The notes: a model not told the origin generated them from the letters alone. A stretch of 64,000 bases of DNA from Thiodiazotropha sp040506775 (GCA_040506775.1 JBEVWC010000005.1:1-64000); one strand, 5' to 3'; numbered from the stretch's first letter, positions 31,960-41,613 are shown. Translations and numbers: made by a program.

Positions 31960-33876
31960 ATGCTGCGTTTTGAGAATCTGGCCCTCAGACGGGGCAACAA
32001 ACTGCTCTTCGAGGATGCCGATTTCATCCTCCACAGTGGCTGGAAAGTGGGCATCACCGGGGGTAACGGAACGGGCAAATCGAGCCTGTTTCAATTGATC
32101 CTGGGTGAGCTGCAGGCCGACCAGGGCAGTTTGAACCGTCCACCTGACATTGAGATCGCCCACGTCGCCCAGGAGACTCCGGCGCTGTCCCGGCCCGCCC
32201 TGGAATACGTGATCGACGGCGATCACAAGCTGCGTGACATCGAGGCCCGCCTGGCCAACGCCGAGGTCCAGGGGGACGGTGTCGCCCAGGCGCGCTATCA
32301 CGAACTGCTGCACCATGCGGACGGCTATCGGGCCCAGGCCCGGGCCGGTGAGCTGCTCTACGGGCTGGGATTCAGCAGTGAGGACCAGGCCCGTCCGGTG
32401 AGCCATTTCTCCGGTGGCTGGCGGATTCGCCTCAACCTGGCCCAGGCATTGATGTGCCGTTCCGATATGCTGCTGTTGGACGAGCCCACCAACCACCTGG
32501 ACCTGGATGCGGTGATCTGGCTGGAGGGCTGGCTGCGCAACTACGCCGGGACCCTGTTGATGATCTCCCACGACCGGGACTTTCTCGACCAGGTCACCGA
32601 TCACATCGTGCATATCGAACAGCAGCAGGTCCAGCTCTATACCGGCAACTACAGCGGCTTCGAGCAGATCCGCGCGGCGCGTCTGGCCAATCAGCAGCAG
32701 GCCTACGAAAAACAGCAGCGTGAAATTGCCCATATTCGCAGTTATGTGGAGCGGTTCCGCGCCAAGGCCACCAAGGCGAAACAGGCCCAGAGCCGGATCA
32801 AGGCCCTGCAGCGCATGGAGCAGATCGCACCTGCGCATGTCGACTCCGAATTCCATTTCCGTTTCTTCGAGCCATTGAAGAATCCTCACCCCCTGCTGAA
32901 ACTCGATCACATCGAGATCGGTTATGGGGAACCGTCGATCCTCGATGCGGTCAGTCTGGTATTGGAGCCTGGTGACCGCATCGGCCTGTTGGGTCCCAAC
33001 GGTGCCGGTAAATCGACCCTGATCAAGCTGATGGCCGGGGAGTTGATGCCGCGAAAGGGATCCCGGGAGCCGGCACAGGAGCTGCGCATCGGATATTTTG
33101 CCCAGCACCAGCTGGAACAGCTGGACCCCCAGGCCACGCCGCTGAAGCACCTGCAGCGTCTCGACCCCAAGGCGAGTGAACAGGGGCTGCGCGACTACCT
33201 GGGCGGGTTCGGCTTCCGTGGGGATCAGGCCCTGGATCCGGTGGCCCCCTTCTCCGGAGGTGAGAAGGCGCGTCTGGTACTGGCGCTACTGGTCTATCAA
33301 CGACCCAATCTGCTGTTGCTGGATGAGCCCACCAACCACCTGGACCTGGAGATGCGCCACGCGGTGGGTCAGGCATTACAGGACTTTCAGGGGGCGATGG
33401 TCATCGTATCCCATGACCGGCATCTGCTGCGGGTGACCACGGATGAACTGTTGCTGGTGCATGGCGGATCCCTGACCGCCTTCGAGGGTGAACTGGACGA
33501 CTACCCGGCCTGGCTCGCGGAACAGCGCAGGACTCCTTCGGCCCCGCTGGAGGATTCGGCCCAGGCGGGGCATAGCTCCGCGGCGCGACGGGAACGTAAA
33601 CGTCAGGAGGCGGAACAGCGAAAACGCCTGCAGCCCCTCAAACGCGGGTTGCAACAGTGCGAGTCGGAAATTGAACAATTGCAACAAAAACAGAAAGCTA
33701 TTGAAGCAACATTGAGCGATAGTAGCGTTTATGAAACAGCGCGCAAGGACGAGTTGAAGGCACTACTCGGTGACAAGGCTGACCTGGATCGGCGCTTGAA
33801 CATGGCCGAAGAACGCTGGTTGGAGTTGAGTGACGAATTGGAAACAGCGCAAAACAGTGACCCTGAGGCGTCCTGA
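31960..33876 (+). CDS. yheS: ABC-F ATP-binding protein, YheS-like
   Basis: The 638-aa soluble protein has two ABC domains: Walker A GGNGTGKSS near residue 34 and GPNGAGKST near residue 345. Each has a signature motif (FSGGWRIRL and FSGGEKARL) and a DEPTNHLDL Walker B. A charged linker between them and a C-terminal coiled coil (about 530-630) complete it. There is no membrane domain. ABC-F proteins act on the ribosome; length and arm match E. coli YheS (637 aa). It begins four bases after the type II secretion operon. Confidence 0.88.
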   Translation: MLRFENLALRRGNKLLFEDADFILHSGWKVGITGGNGTGKSSLFQLILGELQADQGSLNRPPDIEIAHVAQETPALSRPALEYVIDGDHKLRDIEARLANAEVQGDGVAQARYHELLHHADGYRAQARAGELLYGLGFSSEDQARPVSHFSGGWRIRLNLAQALMCRSDMLLLDEPTNHLDLDAVIWLEGWLRNYAGTLLMISHDRDFLDQVTDHIVHIEQQQVQLYTGNYSGFEQIRAARLANQQQAYEKQQREIAHIRSYVERFRAKATKAKQAQSRIKALQRMEQIAPAHVDSEFHFRFFEPLKNPHPLLKLDHIEIGYGEPSILDAVSLVLEPGDRIGLLGPNGAGKSTLIKLMAGELMPRKGSREPAQELRIGYFAQHQLEQLDPQATPLKHLQRLDPKASEQGLRDYLGGFGFRGDQALDPVAPFSGGEKARLVLALLVYQRPNLLLLDEPTNHLDLEMRHAVGQALQDFQGAMVIVSHDRHLLRVTTDELLLVHGGSLTAFEGELDDYPAWLAEQRRTPSAPLEDSAQAGHSSAARRERKRQEAEQRKRLQPLKRGLQQCESEIEQLQQKQKAIEATLSDSSVYETARKDELKALLGDKADLDRRLNMAEERWLELSDELETAQNSDPEAS

Positions 33877-34121
33877 AGCGGGTTTCACGAAGTCATTGCG
33901 CGCTTGAATTGCGTTTCAGCACCCGCGACAGCCACGTCGCTGACAGGCTGGGTAAAGCGGGCTACATTGAAACTGTCAGGGATTATTTTGGATGGCTTTA
34001 GGAACGGGATTCCGTTTTCTGGGGCCGGGTCAGTGACTGACCGATCGTCCCGGTCGCTTGGTGTATGGGTGACGGGTGACGTTGTTTGTGGATACATGCA
34101 CGTTTATTCGAGAGTCGATAG
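33877..34121. other. Non-coding spacer upstream of the RRM gene
   Basis: About 245 bp. A 73-codon open frame across it has no ribosome binding site and no recognisable product, so it is not called. No clear terminator for yheS was found. Confidence 0.4.
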
Positions 34122-34397
34122 ATGAATATTTATGTTGGTAATCTGCCCTGGAATGTGAAGGACACCGAGCTGCGCGCACTGTTTGCGGAATTCGGGGATG
34201 TCTCCGCCGCAAATGTCATCATGGACAAGTTTTCGGGTCGTTCCCGGGGGTTCGGGTTTGTCGAGATGCCCAACTCAGATCATGCTGAAGTGGCAATTCA
34301 ATCACTCAACGACAAGGAAGTGGGTGGACGCAGTTTGCGCGTGAATGAGGCCAGGCCCCGGGATGAGCGCCCGGCGCGCAGTCATCAGAGACACTGA
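34122..34397 (+). CDS. Single-RRM RNA-binding protein
   Basis: A 91-aa protein made of one RNA recognition motif: RNP2 IYVGNL at residues 3-8 and RNP1 RGFGFVEM near 45-52, with a short basic tail. Bacterial single-RRM proteins of this size occur in cyanobacteria and many proteobacteria, often cold-regulated. Targets cannot be told from sequence. It appears to be monocistronic, with about 245 bp before it and 440 bp after it. Confidence 0.88.
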   Translation: MNIYVGNLPWNVKDTELRALFAEFGDVSAANVIMDKFSGRSRGFGFVEMPNSDHAEVAIQSLNDKEVGGRSLRVNEARPRDERPARSHQRH

Positions 34398-34837
34398 GTT
34401 CCCGGCATTTCGCGTTTCATTCTGTTTGCCTGCCACTTTTCACGGTTGATTGTTGAGATTCGCGATATAAGCCGTTTTACAGCATTAACGGTGATTTAAG
34501 GGCGATCTCATACTGCGAGGGTGAAAGTATCTCAGGCTTGCCTGACAGCAGCTGGGCCCTGTCTGAGCTGCCTTCTGTGCGAGTGTGCGGAACGCTTTGA
34601 TTGTCTGGTCTGGGTGATGCCATTCTGATTAGACAACGATCGGTTTGCAGTCAGGTTGAGCTGTGGCGGCTGGCGGGATGAGTGAGCGCTTACTTTGATC
34701 TGGCATGTCAGCCCCACAAGGTTGCTGACGGGTGCATTCGCGTGCATACATTCACTGACGCCCCGCATGAATTCGGTATAATGCTGCCGGATTCCTCAGG
34801 AGCGATTCGGGTCCTGCGTACCGAATCATGGGTTGTT
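34398..34837. other. Non-coding stretch between the RRM and DUF2939 genes
   Basis: No supportable gene. It contains the promoter at 34755-34782 and, around it, an inverted pair ATTCGGTA (34771) / TACCGAAT (34819). A small RNA could be hidden here, but nothing specific supports one. Confidence 0.4.
34755..34782 (+). promoter_or_regulatory. Promoter of the DUF2939 gene
   Basis: TATAAT at 34777-34782 is a perfect -10 box. CTGACG at 34755-34760 matches four of six -35 bases with a 16-bp spacer. The start codon at 34838 would leave a leader of about 50 bases. Confidence 0.5.
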
Positions 34838-35308
34838 ATGAAAAGTATTGTTGCTCTCTTTGTGCTCGTTGCACTCGCATTCCTGGCCTGGCCCTACACC
34901 GCCATCTACCGCCTCGATCAAGCACTCAAACAGAACGATCAGACTGCAATCGAGGCCATGATCGATGTGGAATCAGTGCGGGACCAGATCAAACGCAAGC
35001 TCAACAAGAACGTGCAAAGCAATATCGGCTCGGTATCCAGCGGATTTGTCGATTGGCTGCAGGATGGTATCCGGCGCCTTGGATCGGATGCCATCGATGA
35101 GATGGTGGATGCCCGTTGGGTGGTCAATGAACTGCGTGCGCACAACCCGGATCCCCGTCAGGGCGGGATCATGAGCCAACTTACCTACGCCTTCTTCGAC
35201 GGTCCCGATCGTTTACTGCTGCGAATAGGTGATTGGGAAGACAATCCGGTTCATGCCCACCTCAGTCTGCAGGGCACTCAATGGCGTATCACCGCGGTAT
35301 ACAACTGA
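34838..35308 (+). CDS. DUF2939 domain protein
   Basis: The 156-aa protein has an N-terminal signal anchor (MKSIVALFVLVALAFLAWP) and then the DUF2939 pattern: YRLDQALKQNDQTAIEAMIDVESVRDQI near the start, and a beta-rich end (FFDGPDRLLLRIGD, WRITAVY). It is likely periplasmic and membrane-anchored; the function is unknown. The ATG at 34838 is preferred because in-frame sequence upstream crosses the promoter. Confidence 0.75.
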   Translation: MKSIVALFVLVALAFLAWPYTAIYRLDQALKQNDQTAIEAMIDVESVRDQIKRKLNKNVQSNIGSVSSGFVDWLQDGIRRLGSDAIDEMVDARWVVNELRAHNPDPRQGGIMSQLTYAFFDGPDRLLLRIGDWEDNPVHAHLSLQGTQWRITAVYN

Positions 35309-35520
35309 CCCATTACCGCAGGCCAATCGCTGGAAATTCCGAAAATAAATAATAACCTTTTGATATTATTACATTATTCGATCGGAATGGCATTCCTCAA
35401 GTGAAGCTGGATTAAAGAAACTGTGAAAGCCGCCGAAGAAATACCAGGAACAACGGCTTTGCCGTATCCATGAACCGTGTACGATAAAAAATAGCGGTCT
35501 CCCGAGCCGATGGGAGGCCT

Positions 35521-36342
35521 GTGGTGATTCTGGGAAATCGAAACATGGCCGATATCAGTTTCAACGAAACCCTCTACGCAGTCTGTCCCACCGGAATGTT
35601 GGCAATCGACGACGATGTCTGTATCCGATGGATCAACCCGGCCCTTGAGGAGATGCTCAATCTGCCCGGTGATGAGTTGATCGGCAAGGACAAAAACACC
35701 CTCCCCGAAAGTCTGCATGCCCTGTTCGATGAAACGGACATGCTGCATCTGTCCCTGAATGGGGATGGTGAACGATGGCTGCGTCGGGATGTGCGCAAGG
35801 TGGATGAGGGCAGCAATGCGGGATTACGCCTGCATTTCTACCAGGACATCAGTCAGCAGGTGATGGCCCAGCGGGAAAGCGAGGCATTGCGCCAACAGGT
35901 CGAGGACCTGACCGTCACCGATGAGCTGACCCGCATGGCGAATCGGCGCGCGACCCTCAGGGCGCTTGACGCCCAGGTCACCCGCAGTCGCCGCTACGGA
36001 AATCTGCTTACCCTCAGCGCAATCCGGCTCTCTCATCCCGAGGAGCCAAACAGCCGGTTGCCGGATCAGTCGATCCTGGTGTTTGCCCAATACCTGCGTG
36101 AGCGGTTGCGTTGGGCGGATGTGATCGGCCGCTACGAGGATCAGCTGTTTCTGCTGGTCATGCCTGAGACCAATGAGGAAGATGCACGCAATCTGCTTCA
36201 GCAGATCGTTGAAGAGTGCCGGGATGGCGCATTGAAAAACCTCGGCGATCTTCCTCTGCCGGAACTGGCCATCGGTGTGACAGCCTGGTCGAAGGGTGAC
36301 GATCCACAGCGTCTGATCAAGCGCACGCTCGAAATGATGTAG
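35521..36342 (+). CDS. PAS domain protein with degenerate GGDEF domain
   Basis: The 273-aa cytosolic protein has a PAS-like sensor (about 15-110), a short signalling helix (111-130) and a GGDEF-fold domain beginning with TVTDELTRMANRR at 131. The active-site signature reads RYEDQLF at 204-210, where a cyclase has RYGGDEF, so it should not make c-di-GMP. It may bind a nucleotide or a partner instead. Two GTG codons (35521, 35524) follow GGGAGG; an ATG at 35545 is the alternative. The stop shares one base with the GTG of cyaA, so the two are translationally coupled. Confidence 0.8.
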   Translation: MVILGNRNMADISFNETLYAVCPTGMLAIDDDVCIRWINPALEEMLNLPGDELIGKDKNTLPESLHALFDETDMLHLSLNGDGERWLRRDVRKVDEGSNAGLRLHFYQDISQQVMAQRESEALRQQVEDLTVTDELTRMANRRATLRALDAQVTRSRRYGNLLTLSAIRLSHPEEPNSRLPDQSILVFAQYLRERLRWADVIGRYEDQLFLLVMPETNEEDARNLLQQIVEECRDGALKNLGDLPLPELAIGVTAWSKGDDPQRLIKRTLEMM

Positions 36343-39167
36343 TGCCCGACTCAAAGCGCATCAGCTTCGACGAGGGTATCAGCCGCAAAGAACTCAATGC
36401 GGTGCATCAGCGCTTCATGCGCATGCACCGGGCCCGGCTGCGCCGGATTCTGGATGAATTACGACCCAGCCAGCAGGAGTTTCTTGAGCTGCTGCCCCTG
36501 CTGTTCCATATCAATCACCCGATGCTGCCGGGATTCGTCGGCAGTGACACCGTGCAGGGTATTCCCGATTACAGTCCCTCGCGCCAGGCGCTTGAGGCAG
36601 CCGCGCGCCTGAGTCGCAGTTTCAAGTATAAGAAGCGGGCGCAGCGGGTCTACCATATTCAGGGTCTCTACCTGATGGGCAGCAGCGGCACCATCGGTCA
36701 ATCCTCGGGCAGTGATTTCGATCTCTGGCTTTGTCATGATCCCGGCCTGGACCCGAATCAGCGCGAGCAGTTGCAGAGGAAGGTGCGCCTGGTTGAAAAG
36801 GATGCCCTGGAACTGGGTTTGGAACTGCACATCTTCCTTATCGATCCCGAGCGCTTTCGCCACGGGGAAAAGTCCCGGCTCTCACAGGAAAGTTCCGGGA
36901 CCACCCAGCACAGTCTGCTGCTGGAGGAGTTTTACCGCAGTGCGGTACTGCTCGCGGGGCTCTACCCCATGTGGTGGCTGGTGCCACCGGAACACGAGCA
37001 TGATTACCAGGATTATGTCGACTACCTCCTCTCACACCGTTTCCTTAAACCCAGTGAAGTGATCGATCTGGGCGGATTGAATCGGATCCAGGCAGGCGAA
37101 TTCTTCGGCGCGGCCCTTTGGCAGCTCTACAAAGGTATCGATTCACCCTACAAGTCAATCCTCAAGATCTTCCTCATGGAGGCGTACAGCCGCCATTACC
37201 CTCATCCGCAATGGCTGGCTCAGGAGGCCAAGGAGGCGATCTATTCCGGGGAGACCGACATCGACCAGCTGGATGCCTACATCCTCCTCTACAAACGGGT
37301 GGAGGAGTACCTGATGCACAATCAGGATCATGACCGGTTGGATCTGGCGCGGCGCTGTTTCTACTTCAAGGTCGGTGAGCATCTGAGTCAGGGCAATGGC
37401 CGCCTCAACTGGCGCAGTCGCATCATGATGCAGTTGACCCGGCAGTGGGGCTGGGGCCAGACACAGCTGCAAATGCTCGATACCCGCTACGAGTGGAAAA
37501 TCGACAAGGTCATCAACGAGCGCAATGCGCTGGTCGCGGTTCTGACCCGCAGCTATCGGCTGCTGACCGAATTTGCCCGCAGATACGCCAAAGAGAGCCA
37601 CATCGACCCCCACGAACTCAACCTGCTGGGGCGCAAGCTCTACACGGCGTTGGATCATCGGCCGGGTAAGATCGATCACATCAATCCGGGGATTTCCAAG
37701 AATCTCTCGGAAGAGCAGTTGTCCCTTTACCATCGCGAGACCCGGGACGGCACCCTGGCCTGGATGCTCTACCGGGGCTGGATCGAAGAAACCGATCTGC
37801 CGGAGCATCGACCCATCAAGATCTCCAACAATCTGCTCGAAATTCTTGTCTGGAGTCATATCAACCGGGTCTGGGACAGCCATTCCAGGGTCACGCTGTT
37901 TTCCGGCGAAACCGAGTTGACACTCAAGGAACTCCAGTCACTCTACCGTGGGGTCACCAAACTGTTTCCCGGGTATATGCCGGCTTCGGCGGATATGAAG
38001 ACCCTGGCGAAGCCGGCGCATGCGGTGCTGGTGGGGCTGTTCATCAACATCGGTGTTGACCCGATGGAGTATCTGACCAAAGAGGGGATGCAGCTGACCA
38101 GTGAGCGCCACGATCCCCTGAGCTTCGCATCGGCCCGGACCAATCTGGCGCTATCCCTGGAAAAACTCACACTTACGAGCTGGGGTGAGTTGCAGATCAC
38201 CCGCCATGAAGGACCGGACGGGCTGATGGATGTCCTTTGTCATACCCTGGATCTGCAATCGCCGGACAGGACCCAGGAAACTCAGGTGCAGGCGTTCAGT
38301 TTCTCGAGTGTGCGGGGCAGTCAGATTGCGCACCGGGTGACCGAGCTGTTTGAGCACGTCATCCGGCGTTTTCGCAGCGGCGATTTGAACAACGGACGAT
38401 ATGTGTTCCGCATGGGCAAAGAGTTCTTCATCATTCAGCATCAGGACAAGGGATATGTCTGGCGCAGTCTGGATGGGTTCGAGAGTCTGCGGGAAGAGCT
38501 GATGCAACCGCAGCAGGTTTTCCGGGCCCTTGAATTCGACCCCGAGATTCTCGTTTCGAGTCCCTACCCGGTGCTGTTCGGGGCAAACAAAGCGGATTAT
38601 CTCCAGGTCTTCTACCAGGTCCAGGGGCAACAGGCGAACCTGTATATTCTGGATGAACAGGGCTCACTGTTTGAGCAGACACTCAGGACCGACAGCCCCC
38701 GCTTCCTGATGTTACAACAGCGCAGGTTTCTCAATAGTCTGCAGCAGTTGAGAAACCTGGTGTCAGATCAGGGAGGCGATCTGCTGGCAGAACCGGAATT
38801 CTACGAACTCAGCCGTGAAATCAAAGGGGAATGGAAGCTTCTTGCCCGACAGATTCCATTGGCGGAGCGTGAGGACTATCTGGATGTCACTCTGGTGACC
38901 GACACTGCGGAAATGGATGCGCGAGTGCTCTCACTGATCTGCGGTGAACGCGAGTTCAGTGCGTTGGAATACAGCGACGAACTCTATACTGCGGCAGCCA
39001 TGTACATTCATGGTCTGCGTAACGGGACCACCCGCTATCCCATCTATCTCACCTCGGTCAGGTTGGGAGGGCTGCACGTCTCCTACGGTCTGTATACCGT
39101 TAATCTTCTTAATCTGAAAAAACGGGTTGAAGACCGGCTCAACGGGTTTCCACTGCAAAAGTACTAG
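36342..39167 (+). CDS. cyaA: Class I adenylate cyclase
   Basis: The 941-aa protein matches the gammaproteobacterial class I cyclase. The nucleotidyltransferase-type site is GSSGTIGQSSGSDFDLW at residues 113-129, whose two Asp (125, 127) bind metal. A long regulatory C-terminal half follows. It makes cAMP for CRP. It is somewhat longer than the E. coli enzyme (about 850 aa). The GTG start overlaps the previous stop by one base (TAGTG). A perfect CRP-type site lies 1.4 kb downstream at 40582. Confidence 0.93.
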   Translation: MPDSKRISFDEGISRKELNAVHQRFMRMHRARLRRILDELRPSQQEFLELLPLLFHINHPMLPGFVGSDTVQGIPDYSPSRQALEAAARLSRSFKYKKRAQRVYHIQGLYLMGSSGTIGQSSGSDFDLWLCHDPGLDPNQREQLQRKVRLVEKDALELGLELHIFLIDPERFRHGEKSRLSQESSGTTQHSLLLEEFYRSAVLLAGLYPMWWLVPPEHEHDYQDYVDYLLSHRFLKPSEVIDLGGLNRIQAGEFFGAALWQLYKGIDSPYKSILKIFLMEAYSRHYPHPQWLAQEAKEAIYSGETDIDQLDAYILLYKRVEEYLMHNQDHDRLDLARRCFYFKVGEHLSQGNGRLNWRSRIMMQLTRQWGWGQTQLQMLDTRYEWKIDKVINERNALVAVLTRSYRLLTEFARRYAKESHIDPHELNLLGRKLYTALDHRPGKIDHINPGISKNLSEEQLSLYHRETRDGTLAWMLYRGWIEETDLPEHRPIKISNNLLEILVWSHINRVWDSHSRVTLFSGETELTLKELQSLYRGVTKLFPGYMPASADMKTLAKPAHAVLVGLFINIGVDPMEYLTKEGMQLTSERHDPLSFASARTNLALSLEKLTLTSWGELQITRHEGPDGLMDVLCHTLDLQSPDRTQETQVQAFSFSSVRGSQIAHRVTELFEHVIRRFRSGDLNNGRYVFRMGKEFFIIQHQDKGYVWRSLDGFESLREELMQPQQVFRALEFDPEILVSSPYPVLFGANKADYLQVFYQVQGQQANLYILDEQGSLFEQTLRTDSPRFLMLQQRRFLNSLQQLRNLVSDQGGDLLAEPEFYELSREIKGEWKLLARQIPLAEREDYLDVTLVTDTAEMDARVLSLICGEREFSALEYSDELYTAAAMYIHGLRNGTTRYPIYLTSVRLGGLHVSYGLYTVNLLNLKKRVEDRLNGFPLQKY

Positions 39168-39224
39168 CGCGTGAAGTCGCTTTAAGATTGATGATCCGGA
39201 CTCTTAAAGTTACCGGGCTCAGGC

Positions 39225-40520
39225 TCATGAGAGGCGAATGTCATAGCCGAAAAGCTGTAACTCATGCTCGAACATCTCCGTGTAGCGTTCCTGTTGCTGA
39301 GGCGCGAGTTCGGAGCGCCAGCGTTGCACGGATTGGGCGATCGATTTGCTGGTGATATGTTGTCTATGCTCGGCGGCGACTTCATGCTTGTTGCAGGTGA
39401 TCCTGTTCAGGGTCTGCTTATCGCAGGATAGACCCAGGGTCTTGAACACATTTTCGAGTGTCGCACGGGTGTCGAGCATCAGGTCCTCGTAGCGTACCAG
39501 CAGGGTGTTGCTGCGGTTCAGCTGATAGTAAGCACTGAACTCGCTGACTTCCTTGACGACGTTGAGGTAGGCCGTGGGTTTTTCCTTCTCGAGGTCTTCC
39601 GGGCTTTTGCCCTGGGCACCGAAATGGAGTGCCGAAAGAATCATGTCGCGAAAGTCCCTGACCAGTACGATTTCCAGGGCATCCGGGTAAAGCTCCCTTA
39701 CTGCGGATCCAAGCTGGCGCCAGGTCATGTTTCCATCGCCGGAAAAATACGGGATCTTCTCCGCGAAATACCCGGCGGAGTGCTGCTTCTGGGCTGCCGC
39801 CACTGACTGGTAGTAACTCTCGATCGACTGCTGGCAGAAGCTCAGTACCTGTTGATGGTAGTCCCGATCGAACCACGCCTTGCGCTCAGGCTGATCCAGG
39901 AAGTCTCGGTGAAAACGCCGTTGATCAACACTTGAGAGACGGGTTTCCGGAGTGATCAACTGCTGGGCTACCAGGTGAAGCCAGAACTCCAGGGCAAAGG
40001 TTTCATAGGGATGCTGTTCGGCGACCACGATCGCCGGGTGTTTCGACAGCAGTTGCATGAGCCATGTGGAGCCGGTTCTTCCCAGGGTGGAGACGATGAT
40101 TGGCTGGAGCTTCGGTTGGAACGCTGATTGACGGACGGTGCGTTCCAGGTTCATCTGTAAAAAGGGGATCTCCTCCTGGGAGTCGGTAATCGCGTGCAGG
40201 CTCAATTCGGCATGCCGGGGGAGACCGAGTTCCATCAGTTGGGTGGAGAAGCCGCATCGGGGTGAGATGGCCGAATCCCGGTAGTGACTCACGACATCCG
40301 GGCGTTCCACGCAGACCGGGCAGCGGTGTATGCAGTAGGAAGTGCCCTGGTCGTGTTCCCGGATCTCCACATGGGTGATCGTTTCGCGAGTCGCTACGAT
40401 CCACCCGGAAATGTGGATTTTATTCCCGCTATCAGTCTGTTCCGGCTGGGGCGTATCCAGATGGAAACCCCTGATACGCCGGTCGCTGATACCTTGTGTA
40501 TCTAGGATTGTATAGGGCAA
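39225..40520 (-). CDS. Sulfotransferase family protein
   Basis: About 431 aa. Residues 1-130 form an unassigned beta-rich domain with several cysteines and histidines (YCIHRCPVCVE). The sulfotransferase fold follows: the 5'-phosphosulfate loop STLGRTGSTWLMQLL near residue 145, and the 3'-phosphate motif VLVRDFRDMILSAL near residue 285. It would transfer sulfate from PAPS to a sugar or other acceptor. The only long-frame start is TTG at 40520; a shorter start cannot be excluded. Its upstream DNA carries a consensus CRP site. Confidence 0.78.
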   Translation of the reverse strand: MPYTILDTQGISDRRIRGFHLDTPQPEQTDSGNKIHISGWIVATRETITHVEIREHDQGTSYCIHRCPVCVERPDVVSHYRDSAISPRCGFSTQLMELGLPRHAELSLHAITDSQEEIPFLQMNLERTVRQSAFQPKLQPIIVSTLGRTGSTWLMQLLSKHPAIVVAEQHPYETFALEFWLHLVAQQLITPETRLSSVDQRRFHRDFLDQPERKAWFDRDYHQQVLSFCQQSIESYYQSVAAAQKQHSAGYFAEKIPYFSGDGNMTWRQLGSAVRELYPDALEIVLVRDFRDMILSALHFGAQGKSPEDLEKEKPTAYLNVVKEVSEFSAYYQLNRSNTLLVRYEDLMLDTRATLENVFKTLGLSCDKQTLNRITCNKHEVAAEHRQHITSKSIAQSVQRWRSELAPQQQERYTEMFEHELQLFGYDIRLS

Positions 40521-40581
40521 AACAGAGCGCTGTCTCTATTGATCCGGCGTGTGCCGAGTCATGTTAGGTAGGCGAAAAATA

Positions 40582-40597
40582 TGTGATGAACTTCACA
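40582..40597. promoter_or_regulatory. Consensus CRP (cAMP receptor protein) binding site
   Basis: TGTGA-N6-TCACA is a perfect match to both half-sites of the CRP consensus, in an A+T-rich flank as in E. coli sites. Its centre is about 70 bp upstream of the sulfotransferase TTG start. On the minus strand a TATAAT (40597-40602) touches one edge and a TAACAT (40561-40566) lies downstream, so either repression or class II-like activation is possible. The cyclase gene is the next gene but one. Confidence 0.65.
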
Positions 40598-40705
40598 TTA
40601 TATCAAGGTTTGGGCAAGAAAAACCATGAATCTCCCGGAAAATAATTCTCAGGTGCTCAGTTGCAGTCGGCGTTGCGGACAGGTGTGGGAGTAGGGCGGG
40701 AAATG

Positions 40706-40736
40706 CCGGACAGGACCCCCAGAGGGTCCTGTCCGG
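40706..40736 (-). terminator. Strong hairpin after the FKBP gene
   Basis: Perfect 13-bp arms (CCGGACAGGACCC and complement) around a 5-base loop, starting 10 bases beyond the FKBP stop codon. There is no T-run on the minus strand, so it is either a Rho-assisted terminator or an mRNA 3'-end stabiliser. Confidence 0.6.
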
Positions 40737-40745
40737 TAGGTGCGA

Positions 40746-41450
40746 TTATTTGCCAGCGGGGGCGGATGCGGGGGCTTTGGCCAGGCCCAGGTACTCGATT
40801 TCAAACACCAGGGTTTCATTCGGGCCGATTTTCTTGCCTGCGCCTTTGGCGCCGTAGGCCAGTTCGGGGGGCATCACCACGCGCCATTTTGCACCAGGCT
40901 TCATATGCTCGATGGCTTCGCGGAAACCGGGCACCACTCCGTTCAGGTTGAACTGCAGGGGTGCTCCCCGGGCATACGAGCTGTCGAATTCCGTGCCGTC
41001 GATCAGGGTGCCTTTATAGTGAACCTCGACCCGGTCCTCGGCTTTGGGTGATTCACCTTCCCCGGCTTTCAGCACTTCGTATTGCAATCCGCTTTCCATC
41101 ACAGTGACGCCGTTTTTCTTCGCGTTTTCGGCGCGGAACTTGTCACCTTTTTCCGTGTTTGCAGCAGCCTGGGCCTCTTTCGCAGTCTGCAATTCCGCAT
41201 AGTGCTGTTTCAAGGCCGCCTGCATGTCGGCTTGGGTCATCTGTGAATCCTTGTGATTCAGGAAGTCATCGACGCCCTCGGAAAACGCGGTCATGTCGAG
41301 ATCATTGACCTCCTGGGCGATCAGCATCTGTGCGATCTGACGTCCGACGGTATAGCTGTATTTCTGTTTGTCCGTGGAGAGTTCAGCAGCGATGCTGGTG
41401 TGTGCCAGGCAGATCATCACGCCTGACAGTACGATCTTTCGCAGATTCAT
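40746..41450 (-). CDS. Periplasmic FKBP-type peptidyl-prolyl isomerase
   Basis: The 234-aa protein has a signal peptide ending near AHTSIAA (about residue 22), an N-terminal helical dimerisation domain (25-120) and a C-terminal FKBP domain. That domain contains VHYKGTLIDGTEFDSSY and VVPGFREAIEHMKPGAKW, the standard FkpA/Mip layout. It helps outer-membrane and periplasmic proteins to fold. The Ala/Pro tail is probably flexible. Confidence 0.92.
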   Translation of the reverse strand: MNLRKIVLSGVMICLAHTSIAAELSTDKQKYSYTVGRQIAQMLIAQEVNDLDMTAFSEGVDDFLNHKDSQMTQADMQAALKQHYAELQTAKEAQAAANTEKGDKFRAENAKKNGVTVMESGLQYEVLKAGEGESPKAEDRVEVHYKGTLIDGTEFDSSYARGAPLQFNLNGVVPGFREAIEHMKPGAKWRVVMPPELAYGAKGAGKKIGPNETLVFEIEYLGLAKAPASAPAGK

Positions 41451-41613
41451 GGTTTGAGTCGTCCTCTGTTGTTGTGTGCGAAGTTTGAAGGTGGAGTATC
41501 CCCGAGATTGCCGACCTTGACCGCAGCTGCGGTGATGGAGCCGTGTTTGGGAGGGCTCGCGGCGGGTGTCCTTTCAGGGCTTGAATCCGTGCTGTATACG
41601 AGTGTCGGCAGGG

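Noticed and set aside
33904..34125. Possible 73-aa protein before the RRM gene
   Set aside because: No ribosome binding site or recognisable sequence; lies in a probable leader region.
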